6,344 nt of DNA from Hyphomicrobiaceae bacterium (GTDB taxonomy: Bacteria; Pseudomonadota; Alphaproteobacteria; Rhizobiales; Hyphomicrobiaceae): positions 1-6,344 of the forward strand of contig JAGRKR010000606.1 in assembly GCA_020442225.1 (NCBI GenBank), read 5' to 3'. The translations under genes and the position numbers were made by a program. Below the pieces are notes generated by a model. That model was not told the DNA's origin and made no database searches. It saw only the letters and a program-made list of their open reading frames with translations. Each line of letters starts with the position of its first letter. The first letter of the stretch is position 1. This document shows positions 1-6,180 of this stretch, one piece after another.

Positions 1-1648
1 GACCGTCGTGCTGGCGGGCCAGCCGATCCTCGAACTGAGCGAGTCGAGACGCCGCAAGCTGTGGGGCCGCGAGGTCGCGATGGTGTTCCAGGACCCGCTC
101 AGCGCGCTGCACCCGATCACCCCGATCGGCGACCAGATCGTCGAGGCCTTGCTGCTCCACCGCGACGTCAGCCGCACGGAAGGCCTGCGGCTCGTCGTCG
201 AGACGCTCGGCCTGTGCGGCTTTCCCGACCCCGCCGCCGCCTGCCGGCGCTACGCCTTCGAGCTGTCGGGCGGCCTGCGCCAGCGGGCCATGATCGCCAT
301 GGCGCTCGTCTGCCGGCCGGCGCTGCTGGTTGCCGACGAGCCGACCACAGCCCTCGACGTCTCCATCCAGGCACAGATCCTCGGGCTCATCCGGCGCCTG
401 CAGACCGAGTTTCAGATGGCCGTCCTGATGATCACGCACGACCTCGGCGTCGTGGCCAACGTCGCCGACGAGGTGGTCGTGCTGTTTCACGGCGAGATCA
501 TGGAGAGCGGGCCGATCGCCAGCCTGTACTCGAGCCCGAAGCATCCATACCTCAAGGCTCTGTTCGGAGCCGTTCCGCACTTCGACATGAAGGCCGGCGA
601 ACGCTTGACGCCCTTGCGCTCCATCGAAAGCAGCAGAACGGCATCGCCACAGCCGGCTGCTGCCGCACCGAAGGATACGGCCCCAGTGATCGAGGCGCGC
701 AACGTCACGAAGTCGTTCGTCGCGCGCAAGGGCAGCTTCTGGGGCAAGTCCTCGGCCTCCGTGGTCAAGGCGGTCGATGCCGTGAGCTTCGACATCCGGC
801 CGCAGGAATCCCTCGGACTGGTCGGAGAGTCCGGCTGCGGCAAGACCACCCTATCGAAAATCCTCCTGCGCGCCATCTCGGCCGATTCCGGCAGCATCCT
901 GTTCCGCTCTCACGAGGGACCGATCGAGCTGCTCGATCACCCGACGGGCGATCTGGCCATCTGCCGCGCCATTCAGATGGTCTTCCAGGACCCGTTCTCG
1001 TCACTCAATCCGCGTATGACCATCCTCGACCTCGTGCGCGAGCCGCTGATCATCCAGGGCATCGGCGACCGCGCCGAGCACATCGAGCGGGTGACGGAGG
1101 TGATGCGTCTGGTCGGTCTTGGACCCCATTACATGAACCGCTATCCGCACAGGCTTTCCGGCGGGCAGCGCCAGCGCGTCGCACTTGCCCGCGCACTCGT
1201 CCTGCATCCGCGCCTGCTCATTCTCGACGAGCCGACGTCCGCACTCGACGTCTCCATCCAGGCGCAGATCCTCAATCTGCTGGTCGATCTGAAGCAGGAG
1301 CTCGGCCTCTCCTACCTGTTCATCTCGCACAACCTCGCCGTCGTCGACTACGTCGCGGATCGCATCATGGTGATGGCCCGCGGGCGCATCGTCGAGGAGG
1401 CGCCGCGCAGCATCCTCTTCCGCAATCCGATGCACTGCTACACCAAGGCCTTGATGGCGGCGGTCCCCTACCCCGAGCTCGGCCGCAAGCTCGATCTGGA
1501 CGCGATCAGGGGCGAGGGCGCCGCCGACGAGCGGCTCTGGCCGGCCCCGTTCGCCGAACGGCCCGGCGAGGGCATGGAGCGTCTCGATCTCGGCGATGGC
1601 CATCGCGTCCTCGTCGCAGCGGGCACCAGGAGGAGCGATCTGACATGA
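1..1648 (+). CDS. Fused two-domain ABC transporter ATPase (DppD-DppF / YejF-like), 5' partial
   Basis: This cytoplasmic ATPase would power a peptide-class ABC importer, with both nucleotide-binding domains in one chain. Counting residues from the in-frame GTG at base 8, domain 1 shows the Q-loop VFQDP (26-30), signature LSGGL (86-90), Walker B LLVADEP (106-112) and switch His 144. Its Walker A is missing because the frame is open to the window edge; by comparison with YejF roughly 60-80 residues lie upstream, so the GTG is not the true start. Domain 2 is complete: Walker [10 protein letters not shown] (273-281), Q-loop VFQDP (325-329), LSGGQ (383-387), LLILDEP (403-409) and His 441. Each domain ends in the oligopeptide-type C-terminal segment, KHPYLKAL in the first and MHCYTKAL in the second. 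A tail of about 55 residues follows domain 2. The TGA overlaps the next gene's ATG (ATGA), so the genes are probably co-translated. Substrate is not deducible. Confidence 0.95.
   Translation, partial: TVVLAGQPILELSESRRRKLWGREVAMVFQDPLSALHPITPIGDQIVEALLLHRDVSRTEGLRLVVETLGLCGFPDPAAACRRYAFELSGGLRQRAMIAMALVCRPALLVADEPTTALDVSIQAQILGLIRRLQTEFQMAVLMITHDLGVVANVADEVVVLFHGEIMESGPIASLYSSPKHPYLKALFGAVPHFDMKAGERLTPLRSIESSRTASPQPAAAAPKDTAPVIEARNVTKSFVARKGSFWGKSSASVVKAVDAVSFDIRPQESLGLVGESGCGKTTLSKILLRAISADSGSILFRSHEGPIELLDHPTGDLAICRAIQMVFQDPFSSLNPRMTILDLVREPLIIQGIGDRAEHIERVTEVMRLVGLGPHYMNRYPHRLSGGQRQRVALARALVLHPRLLILDEPTSALDVSIQAQILNLLVDLKQELGLSYLFISHNLAVVDYVADRIMVMARGRIVEEAPRSILFRNPMHCYTKALMAAVPYPELGRKLDLDAIRGEGAADERLWPAPFAERPGEGMERLDLGDGHRVLVAAGTRRSDLT
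1628..1635 (+). promoter_or_regulatory. Shine-Dalgarno site of the solute-binding protein gene
   Basis: AGGAGGAG lies inside the end of the ATPase gene, 9 bases before the ATG at 1645. It is one of the strongest ribosome binding sites in the window. It supports starting the binding protein at the ATGA overlap rather than at later ATGs, and it fits high expression of a periplasmic binding protein. Confidence 0.8.
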
Positions 1649-3666
1649 GGCGCCGTCTCTCGCTGCCCGCCCTGGCCATGGCGCTGACGCTGCTGCTGTT
1701 GCTGCCGTCCGGCGCGCAGGCGGACACGTCCAAGATCGCAAGCCCGCTCGAGCCGCCGAGCCTCGCCCAGGCTGTCGCCGCCGGGCGGCTACCGCCCGTT
1801 GCGAAGCGCCTGCCGAGCGAGCCTCTGGTCGTGCGCATGGAAGCCGAGGGCAAGACGACCGGGCGCTACGGCGGCCACCTCGACATGCTGCTCGGCAAGC
1901 AGAACGACACGCGCCTCGTCGCCATCTACAGCTACGCCAGGCTCGTCTGCTATCGTCCCGACTTCACTGTCGTCCCGGACATCCTGCGCAAGCTCGAGAT
2001 CACCGACAATCGTGTGTTCACGCTGCATCTGCGGCGCGGCCACCGCTGGTCGGACGGCCATCCGTTCACCGCCGAGGACTTCCGCTACTATTGGCAGGAT
2101 GTCGCCAACAATATCGAGCTCGCACCCTACGGCCCGCCGCGTCCCATGCTGGTCGATGGCAAGCCGCCGCGGTTCGAGATCATCGATCCCGTCACGATCC
2201 GCTTCACCTGGGAGAAGCCGAACCACGACTTCGTATCGTGGCTCGCCGGCCCCTCGCCGCCGCCGATCTACCGGCCGGCGCACTATCTGAAGGCGTTCCA
2301 CTGGCGCTACGGCGACCGCGACAAGATCACGGAGATGCTGAAGGCCCAGCGGCGACGCAACTGGGCGGACCTGCACGCCTCCCGCGACCGGCCGGACCGC
2401 GGCGACAATCCGGATCTGCCGACGCTCGACCCGTGGATAGCAACCGTGAAACCGCCGGCGGACCGCTACGTCTTCGTCCGCAATCCCTACTACCATCGCC
2501 TCGACAGCGCCGGTCATCAGCTTCCCTATATCGACCAGCTCGTCGTCTCGCTGAGCTCCGTCGACGTCATCCCGGCAAAGACCGCCGCCGGAGATTCCGA
2601 TCTCCAGGCCCGCTACATCCGCTTCGATCACTACACGTTCCTGAAGCGCGCGGCCAAGCGCAACGGCCTCAAGGTTCTGCTCTGGCGCAACCTCAAGACC
2701 GCGCACACCGCGCTGCTGCCGAACTTCAATGTCGAGGACGCCGTCTGGCGCAAGCTCGTGCACGACGTGCGCTTCCGGCGGGCATTGTCGCTGGCCGTCG
2801 ATCGCCACGAGATCAACCAGGTGATCTTCTTCGGGCTGGCGCACGAGAGCGGCAACACGGTCATGCCTGGAAGTCCGCTCTTCAGCCCGCACCTCGCCAA
2901 GGCCTGGAGCGGTTTCGATCTCGCAAAGGCGAATGCGCTGCTCGACGAGATGGGGCTCGTGAAGCGCAACTCTGAAGGCGTCCGCCTGCTCCCGGACGGC
3001 CGGCCGATGCATATCATCGTCGAGAGCGCCGGAGAGAGCACGGAGGAGTCCGACATCCTCCAACTGATCAAGGACAGTTGGCGCAAGGTGGGCATCAAGC
3101 TCTACTCGCGCTCGTCCCACCGCGACGTGTTCCGCCGGCGCATGCTGTCCGGTCAGGCCGTCATGGGCATCTGGCCGGTGACGGAGAACGGGCTGGCGCA
3201 GCCCTGGATGAACCCGTGGCGGCTCGCTCCCACCTCGCGCATGCAGTACCAGTGGCCCAAGTGGGGCCGTCATTTCGAGACCGACGGCAAGTCGGGCCAT
3301 GCCCCGGATCTGCCCGCCGCCAAGCAGCTCGTCGCGCTTTACAAGGCCTGGCACGAAGCCACGTCCCGCACTGCCCAGGAGCGGATCTGGAAGCAGATGC
3401 TCGAAATCAACGCCGAGCAGGTTTTCACCATCGGCATCGTCAACGGCACGCTGCGGCCCGTCGTGGTGGCCGCCCATGTCCGCAATGTGCCGGAGAAGGG
3501 CGTCTTCCACTGGGACCCCGGCGCCTATTTCGGCATCTACAAGCCCGACACGTTCTGGATCGACGATCGCGCACGCGTATCGGCATCCGGCAAGGTCCCA
3601 CCGAAGGCGGAGCCGCGCCAGTCACTGCCCCGCAAGGGCAAGCGGGGCACGGGAGGTAGCGAATGA
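1645..3666 (+). CDS. Periplasmic solute-binding protein, family 5 (peptide/opine/oligosaccharide class)
   Basis: A 673-residue periplasmic receptor that delivers substrate to the permeases encoded downstream. The N-terminus is a clear Sec signal peptide: MRRR, a leucine-rich core (about 10-20) and a cleavage site after GAQA, between residues 26 and 27. Family 5 hallmarks follow in order: a lobe with FTLHLRRGHRWSDGHPFTAEDF (about 127-148 in shortened form: LRRG, WSDG, FTAEDF), a NPYY...GHQLPYIDQL segment near 277-300, and FRRALSLAVDR at about 377-387. The length exceeds that of classical DppA/OppA (about 530-545) but suits the longer YejA/AgpA-like members seen in rhizobia. The last 25 residues are basic and proline/glycine-rich and lie outside the recognisable fold. 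The start is fixed by the ATGA overlap, a strong SD and the signal peptide immediately after it. Substrate is unknown: peptides, opines and alpha-galactosides are all handled by relatives. Confidence 0.93.
   Translation: MRRRLSLPALAMALTLLLLLPSGAQADTSKIASPLEPPSLAQAVAAGRLPPVAKRLPSEPLVVRMEAEGKTTGRYGGHLDMLLGKQNDTRLVAIYSYARLVCYRPDFTVVPDILRKLEITDNRVFTLHLRRGHRWSDGHPFTAEDFRYYWQDVANNIELAPYGPPRPMLVDGKPPRFEIIDPVTIRFTWEKPNHDFVSWLAGPSPPPIYRPAHYLKAFHWRYGDRDKITEMLKAQRRRNWADLHASRDRPDRGDNPDLPTLDPWIATVKPPADRYVFVRNPYYHRLDSAGHQLPYIDQLVVSLSSVDVIPAKTAAGDSDLQARYIRFDHYTFLKRAAKRNGLKVLLWRNLKTAHTALLPNFNVEDAVWRKLVHDVRFRRALSLAVDRHEINQVIFFGLAHESGNTVMPGSPLFSPHLAKAWSGFDLAKANALLDEMGLVKRNSEGVRLLPDGRPMHIIVESAGESTEESDILQLIKDSWRKVGIKLYSRSSHRDVFRRRMLSGQAVMGIWPVTENGLAQPWMNPWRLAPTSRMQYQWPKWGRHFETDGKSGHAPDLPAAKQLVALYKAWHEATSRTAQERIWKQMLEINAEQVFTIGIVNGTLRPVVVAAHVRNVPEKGVFHWDPGAYFGIYKPDTFWIDDRARVSASGKVPPKAEPRQSLPRKGKRGTGGSE
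3626..3649 (+). other. Perfect 8-bp GC-rich hairpin at the 3' end of the binding-protein gene
   Basis: TGCCCCGC (3626-3633) and GCGGGGCA (3642-3649) are exact reverse complements around an 8-base loop, AAGGGCAA. Seven of the eight pairs are G-C except the outer T-A and all lie within codons for the basic tail of the binding protein. No U-tract follows, so this is not a standard intrinsic terminator. It ends 1 base before the SD of the small frame at 3663. Its position between the binding-protein gene and the permeases matches that of known mRNA-stabilising intercistronic hairpins, for example the REP elements in malE-malF. The function here is inference. Confidence 0.6.
3651..3656 (+). promoter_or_regulatory. 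Shine-Dalgarno site before the small frame at 3663
   Basis: GGGAGG lies 6 bases upstream of the ATG at 3663, which itself overlaps the binding-protein stop as ATGA. The strength and spacing are as good as at the real gene starts in this operon. It is the main reason to take the 37-codon frame seriously. Confidence 0.5.
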
Positions 3667-3776
3667 CGACGGCGCTCGGTCGATCCCTCACCCGATCCGG
3701 TTGGCGTCTCGCAGATGCCGGTGCGCGCCACCGCCTCTCGACGGCGAGCTGCCTCGCCCATCCGCCACGGAGCTGA
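3663..3776 (+). CDS. Candidate small ORF (37 aa) coupling binding-protein and permease translation
   Basis: This short frame fills almost the whole gap between the binding protein and the first permease. It begins MTTALGRSLTRSGW and ends HPPRS-stop. It starts in an ATGA overlap with the binding-protein stop, behind GGGAGG, and its TGA (3774-3776) ends 6 bases before the permease ATG at 3783. It lies in the same frame as the permease, separated by that one stop and two codons. The peptide is Arg/Ala/Ser-rich, has no membrane segment and resembles no family I recognise. About 73% of its third positions are G or C, apparently less biased than its neighbours. Its translation would pass through the hairpin at 3743-3758 and bring ribosomes onto the permease SD, so a leader or coupling role is more plausible than a functional peptide. 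It may also be chance. Confidence 0.35.
   Translation: MTTALGRSLTRSGWRLADAGARHRLSTASCLAHPPRS
3743..3758 (+). other. Perfect 6-bp hairpin just upstream of the permease ribosome binding site
   Basis: GGCGAG (3743-3748) and CTCGCC (3753-3758) are exact complements with a CTGC loop. The structure sits inside the small frame, 10 bases before the GGAG (3769-3772) that serves the permease ATG at 3783. It could limit ribosome loading on the permease unless the small frame is translated. No U-run follows, so termination is unlikely. Confidence 0.5.
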
Positions 3777-3782
3777 AGATCC

Positions 3783-4781
3783 ATGGCGCTCTATATCCTG
3801 CGACGTATCCTGTTGATGATCCCGACCCTGCTCGTGATCTCCTTCCTCGTCTTCACGATCATCCAGCTCCCGCCCGGCGATTACCTCGAGAGCTATGTCG
3901 CCGAGCTCGAAAGCCGCGGCGAGACCGTGAACGAGGACGAGATCGCCTTCCTGCGCAAGCAGTACGGCTTCGGCGAGCCCTTCGCCGAGCGATACGTGAA
4001 ATGGGTCGCAGGCATGCTGAAGGGCGACTTCGGCTACTCCTTCGAGTACCGCCTGCCCGTGACGCAGGTGATCGGTGATCGCATCGTACTGACGATCCTC
4101 GTGTCGATCGCAACCGTCATATTCACCTGGCTGATCGCCTTCCCCATCGGCATCTACTCCGCCACGCACCAGTACAGTTGGGGCGATCATGGACTGACGT
4201 TTCTCGGCCTTCTGGGGCTCGCCACCCCGAATTTCCTGCTGGCCCTCATCCTGCTCTACTTCGCGAACGTCTGGTTCGGCACCTCAATCGGCGGGCTGAT
4301 GGACCCCGTCTATCTCGACAAGCCATGGAGCTTCGCCAAGGTACTCTCGATCCTTGAGCACCTGTGGATCCCCGTCGTCGTGGTCGGCACCTCCGGCACT
4401 GCGGCGCTGGCGCGGCGGCTCCGGGCCAACCTGCTCGACGAGTTGCGCAAGCCGTATGTCGAGACGGCCCGCGCCAAGGGGCTGTCGCCCGGCAAGGTCC
4501 TCGTGCGCTATCCCCTGCGGGCCGCGCTCAATTTCTTCGTATCCGACCTCGGAGAGCTCTTGCCGAAGATCATATCGGGCGCAGAGATCGTCGCTGTCGT
4601 GCTGTCCCTGCCGACGACCGGCCCGGTGCTCATCAACGCGTTGCAGAGCCTCGACATGTACCTCGCCGGCGCCTTCCTGATGCTGCTCGCCTTCATGACG
4701 ACGATCGGCGTGCTCGTCTCCGATCTGGCCCTGGCATTGCTCGATCCGCGCATCCGCCTGACCGGAGGCACGGCGCGATGA
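3783..4781 (+). CDS. ABC transporter inner-membrane permease, DppB/YejB type
   Basis: A 332-residue integral membrane subunit, one half of the translocation channel. The start MALYILRRILLMIPTLL is the classic DppB-type opening: a short cytoplasmic lead into the first membrane helix (about 9-29). A periplasmic stretch follows (about 31-98) with the usual QYGFGEPFAERYVKW and GDFGYSFEYR elements. Five further hydrophobic segments lie at roughly 101-122, 137-161, 195-214, 255-275 and 294-319. The cytoplasmic EAA loop that contacts the ATPase spans about 219-244 (KPYVETARAKGLSPGKVL), and the C-terminus has the typical LLDPRIR. GGAG at 3769-3772 supports the start. Length is normal for the family. 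This is the only structural gene not directly overlapping the one before it; its stop overlaps the next permease (ATGA). Confidence 0.95.
   Translation: MALYILRRILLMIPTLLVISFLVFTIIQLPPGDYLESYVAELESRGETVNEDEIAFLRKQYGFGEPFAERYVKWVAGMLKGDFGYSFEYRLPVTQVIGDRIVLTILVSIATVIFTWLIAFPIGIYSATHQYSWGDHGLTFLGLLGLATPNFLLALILLYFANVWFGTSIGGLMDPVYLDKPWSFAKVLSILEHLWIPVVVVGTSGTAALARRLRANLLDELRKPYVETARAKGLSPGKVLVRYPLRAALNFFVSDLGELLPKIISGAEIVAVVLSLPTTGPVLINALQSLDMYLAGAFLMLLAFMTTIGVLVSDLALALLDPRIRLTGGTAR
4764..4768 (+). promoter_or_regulatory. Shine-Dalgarno site of the second permease
   Basis: GGAGG lies within the last codons of the first permease, 9 bases before the ATG at 4778. It fixes the start at the ATGA overlap. 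Confidence 0.7.
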
Positions 4782-5932
4782 GCACACGCCCGACGCACTA
4801 CGTTTCCAAAGCCCCCTTCGATCCGAACGTGACGGAGCGCCTGACACCCGAGCAGGAGCGGCTGCTGCATGCCTCACAATGGCAGCTCTTCTGGATGGCG
4901 TTCCGGCGCCACCGTCTGGCGGTCTATTCCGGCGTCTTTCTGCTGCTCATGTACGCCTCGACGCTCGTCTCCGAGGTCATAGCGCCCTATGCGCTGCATA
5001 CGCGAAACACCGATCACATCTTCGCTCCGCCGCAATCGATCCGGATCATCCACGATGGTCGTCTGGTGCGGCCGTTCGTGTACGGCCTCACCTACAAGCT
5101 CGACATGGAGAACCTGAAGCGCGTCTACACGGAAGATCGCACGCGCGTGCAGCCGCTCCGCTTCTTCTGCCGCGGCGACGCCTACGAGTTCTGGGGCATC
5201 GTGCCGGCCCGCCTGCATCTCGTCTGCCCCGCGGAAGGCGGCACGCTGTTCCTGCTCGGCACCGATCGGCTCGGACGCGACGTGCTCTCGCGCATCATCT
5301 ACGGCACGCGCATCTCGCTCACGATCGGTCTCATCGGCATCGTCATCAGCATGACGCTCGGCGTCGTCATCGGCGGTCTGGCCGGCTACTACGGCGGGCG
5401 CGTAGACTTTTTCGTGCAGCGTGTGATCGAAATACTACGGTCGTTCCCGGAGATCCCGCTGTGGATGGCGCTTGCCGCCGTCCTGCCGGTGACCTGGAGC
5501 CCGCTGCTGGTCTATTTCGGCATCACCGTGATTCTGGCGATGCTCGACTGGACAGGGCTGGCCCGAGCTGTGCGCTCCAAGCTCCTGTCGCTGCGCGAGG
5601 AAGACTACACGATGGCGGCCAGGGCCATGGGCGCGCGGCCACGCCGCATCGTCTTCCGCCATCTCATTCCAGGCGTGATGAGCCATCTCATCGCCACCGC
5701 CACTTTGTCTATTCCCGGCATGATCCTCGGCGAGACGGCCCTGAGCTTTCTCGGTCTCGGCCTCAGGCCCCCGATCACGAGTTGGGGCGTGCTGCTCAAC
5801 GAGGCGCAGAACATCAATGTCGTGGCGCTCTATCCCTGGCTGATGCTACCAGTGGTGCCGGTCATACTCGTTATTCTCGCATTCAATTTCCTTGGTGACG
5901 GATTGCGCGATGCCGCCGATCCCTATACCTGA
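4778..5932 (+). CDS. ABC transporter inner-membrane permease, DppC/YejE type
   Basis: A 384-residue membrane subunit that pairs with the DppB-type protein. A cytoplasmic N-terminus of about 45 residues contains the usual RHRLAVYSG lead into helix 1 (about 49-70). An unusually long periplasmic segment (about 71-157) follows, then the DppC hallmark LGTDRLGRDVLSRIIYGTRISL (split here as GTDRLGRD at 161-168 and IYGTRISL at 174-181). Hydrophobic segments follow at about 181-204, 225-257, 303-325 and 351-373. The EAA loop is at about 270-298 (DYTMAARAMGARPRRI). The end, LGDGLRDAADPYT, is typical of the family and shows the gene is intact. At 384 residues it exceeds DppC (about 300) because of the periplasmic insert, as in long YejE-like permeases. 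Cys131 and Cys150 in that insert could form a disulfide. This is the last gene of the operon. Confidence 0.95.
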   Translation: MSTRPTHYVSKAPFDPNVTERLTPEQERLLHASQWQLFWMAFRRHRLAVYSGVFLLLMYASTLVSEVIAPYALHTRNTDHIFAPPQSIRIIHDGRLVRPFVYGLTYKLDMENLKRVYTEDRTRVQPLRFFCRGDAYEFWGIVPARLHLVCPAEGGTLFLLGTDRLGRDVLSRIIYGTRISLTIGLIGIVISMTLGVVIGGLAGYYGGRVDFFVQRVIEILRSFPEIPLWMALAAVLPVTWSPLLVYFGITVILAMLDWTGLARAVRSKLLSLREEDYTMAARAMGARPRRIVFRHLIPGVMSHLIATATLSIPGMILGETALSFLGLGLRPPITSWGVLLNEAQNINVVALYPWLMLPVVPVILVILAFNFLGDGLRDAADPYT

Positions 5933-5988
5933 CCCGACGACAGACAAGACCAACGCAGGAACCTGCCGCACGCATTGACGCATTGCAT

Positions 5989-6005
5989 GAGCGGCACCAC
6001 CGCTC
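5989..6005 (+). terminator. Candidate weak terminator hairpin after the transporter operon
   Basis: GAGCGG and CCGCTC are perfect complements with a 5-base CACCA loop, 57 bases after the last permease stop. The stem is mostly G-C, but GAAGCC follows instead of a U-tract. It is therefore at best a weak or protein-assisted 3' end structure. Confidence 0.3.
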
Positions 6006-6035
6006 GAAGCCGATAACGCGCAATAAACTGTTCTT

Positions 6036-6075
6036 GATGGGTGCTCATAGTGGCAAATGTCACCCCATCTTGGGG
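6036..6075 (+). other. Two mutually exclusive hairpins in the probable 5' leader of the glycosyltransferase gene
   Basis: GATGGGTG (6036-6043) can pair with CACCCCATC (6061-6069), leaving one bulged C and a 17-base loop. Alternatively CCCCA (6063-6067) can pair with TGGGG (6071-6075) around a TCT loop. Both use bases 6063-6067, so they cannot form together. Whether this region is transcribed as leader is unknown. Confidence 0.25.
6050..6063. promoter_or_regulatory. Imperfect palindrome resembling a CRP/FNR-family operator
   Basis: GTGGCAAATGTCAC is a near-dyad, with half-sites GTGGCA and GTGACA agreeing at 5 of 6 positions. Read as GTGG-N6-TCAC it differs from the CRP core GTGA-N6-TCAC at one base. 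It sits in the AT-rich part of the intergenic region, about 118 bases before the glycosyltransferase start. Regulator and function are unproven, and it overlaps the alternative hairpins. Confidence 0.3.
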
Positions 6076-6167
6076 GCGTAGGGATTTACATGGGAACAGA
6101 CGTTGGCGCTGGCGATGCGCGAGCCGGAACCGCGCGGCGCGGCCGAGGCTCGCGTTGACGAGGCAAG

Positions 6168-6173
6168 GGAGGG
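6168..6173 (+). promoter_or_regulatory. Shine-Dalgarno site that decides the glycosyltransferase start
   Basis: GGGAGG (6168-6173) lies 7 bases before the ATG at 6181. In-frame upstream starts (ATG 6115, TTG 6103, GTG 6175) have no comparable site, so 6181 is preferred. Confidence 0.6.
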
Positions 6174-6180
6174 CGTGCCG

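Larger units (their letters stand above)
5933..6180 (+). other. Intergenic region between the transporter operon and the glycosyltransferase gene
   Basis: No convincing gene lies in these 248 bases on either strand. From left to right they hold a near-duplicate 8-mer (CGCATTGA/CGCATTGC, 5971-5986), a candidate terminator hairpin (5989-6005), a stretch visibly richer in A and T than the rest of the window (about 6011-6062) where the promoter of the next gene would be expected, a CRP-like palindrome (6050-6063) and small competing hairpins (6036-6075). A GC-rich leader follows (about 6100-6180). No convincing -35/-10 pair could be assigned. Confidence 0.6.

Noticed and set aside
8..10. GTG at base 8 as the true start of the ATPase.
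   Set aside because: A start here would remove the whole Walker A region of domain 1, and the frame is open to the window edge. The gene almost certainly begins upstream.
61..1644. The reading frame of the binding protein stays open upstream through the whole ATPase gene, giving a potential protein of about 1200 residues.
   Set aside because: The upstream part is an Arg/Pro/Ala/Gly-rich shadow of a clearly conserved ATPase, while the binding protein has its own signal peptide, SD and ATGA start at 1645. It is typical of GC-rich DNA.
1789..3510. A long minus-strand open frame (about 573 codons) opposite the binding protein.
   Set aside because: Its translation is rich in His, Val, Asp and Arg with no recognisable domain, and the plus strand encodes a clear family 5 protein. 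It is an antisense shadow.
3663..4781. A longer permease beginning at 3663 in the same frame.
   Set aside because: A TGA at 3774-3776 interrupts it, and DppB-type proteins begin just before helix 1 exactly as the frame from 3783 does. An extension would need stop readthrough or a sequencing error.
5955..5966. Inverted repeat GCAGG-AA-CCTGC as a terminator.
   Set aside because: The loop would be only 2 bases (or the stem only 4 bp), and there is no U-tract.
5975..5980. TTGACG as a -35 promoter element.
   Set aside because: No acceptable -10 hexamer occurs 16-18 bases downstream; that position reads CACCGC.
5971..5986. Tandem near-repeat CGCATTGA CGCATTGC.
   Set aside because: Two copies of an 8-mer with one mismatch are too short to separate from chance or to call an operator or repeat array.
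6090..6158. Short frame of 22 codons starting at ATG 6090.
   Set aside because: The upstream region has no good SD, the peptide is Arg/Gly/Ala-rich low complexity, and it overlaps the glycosyltransferase leader in another frame. Nothing supports translation.
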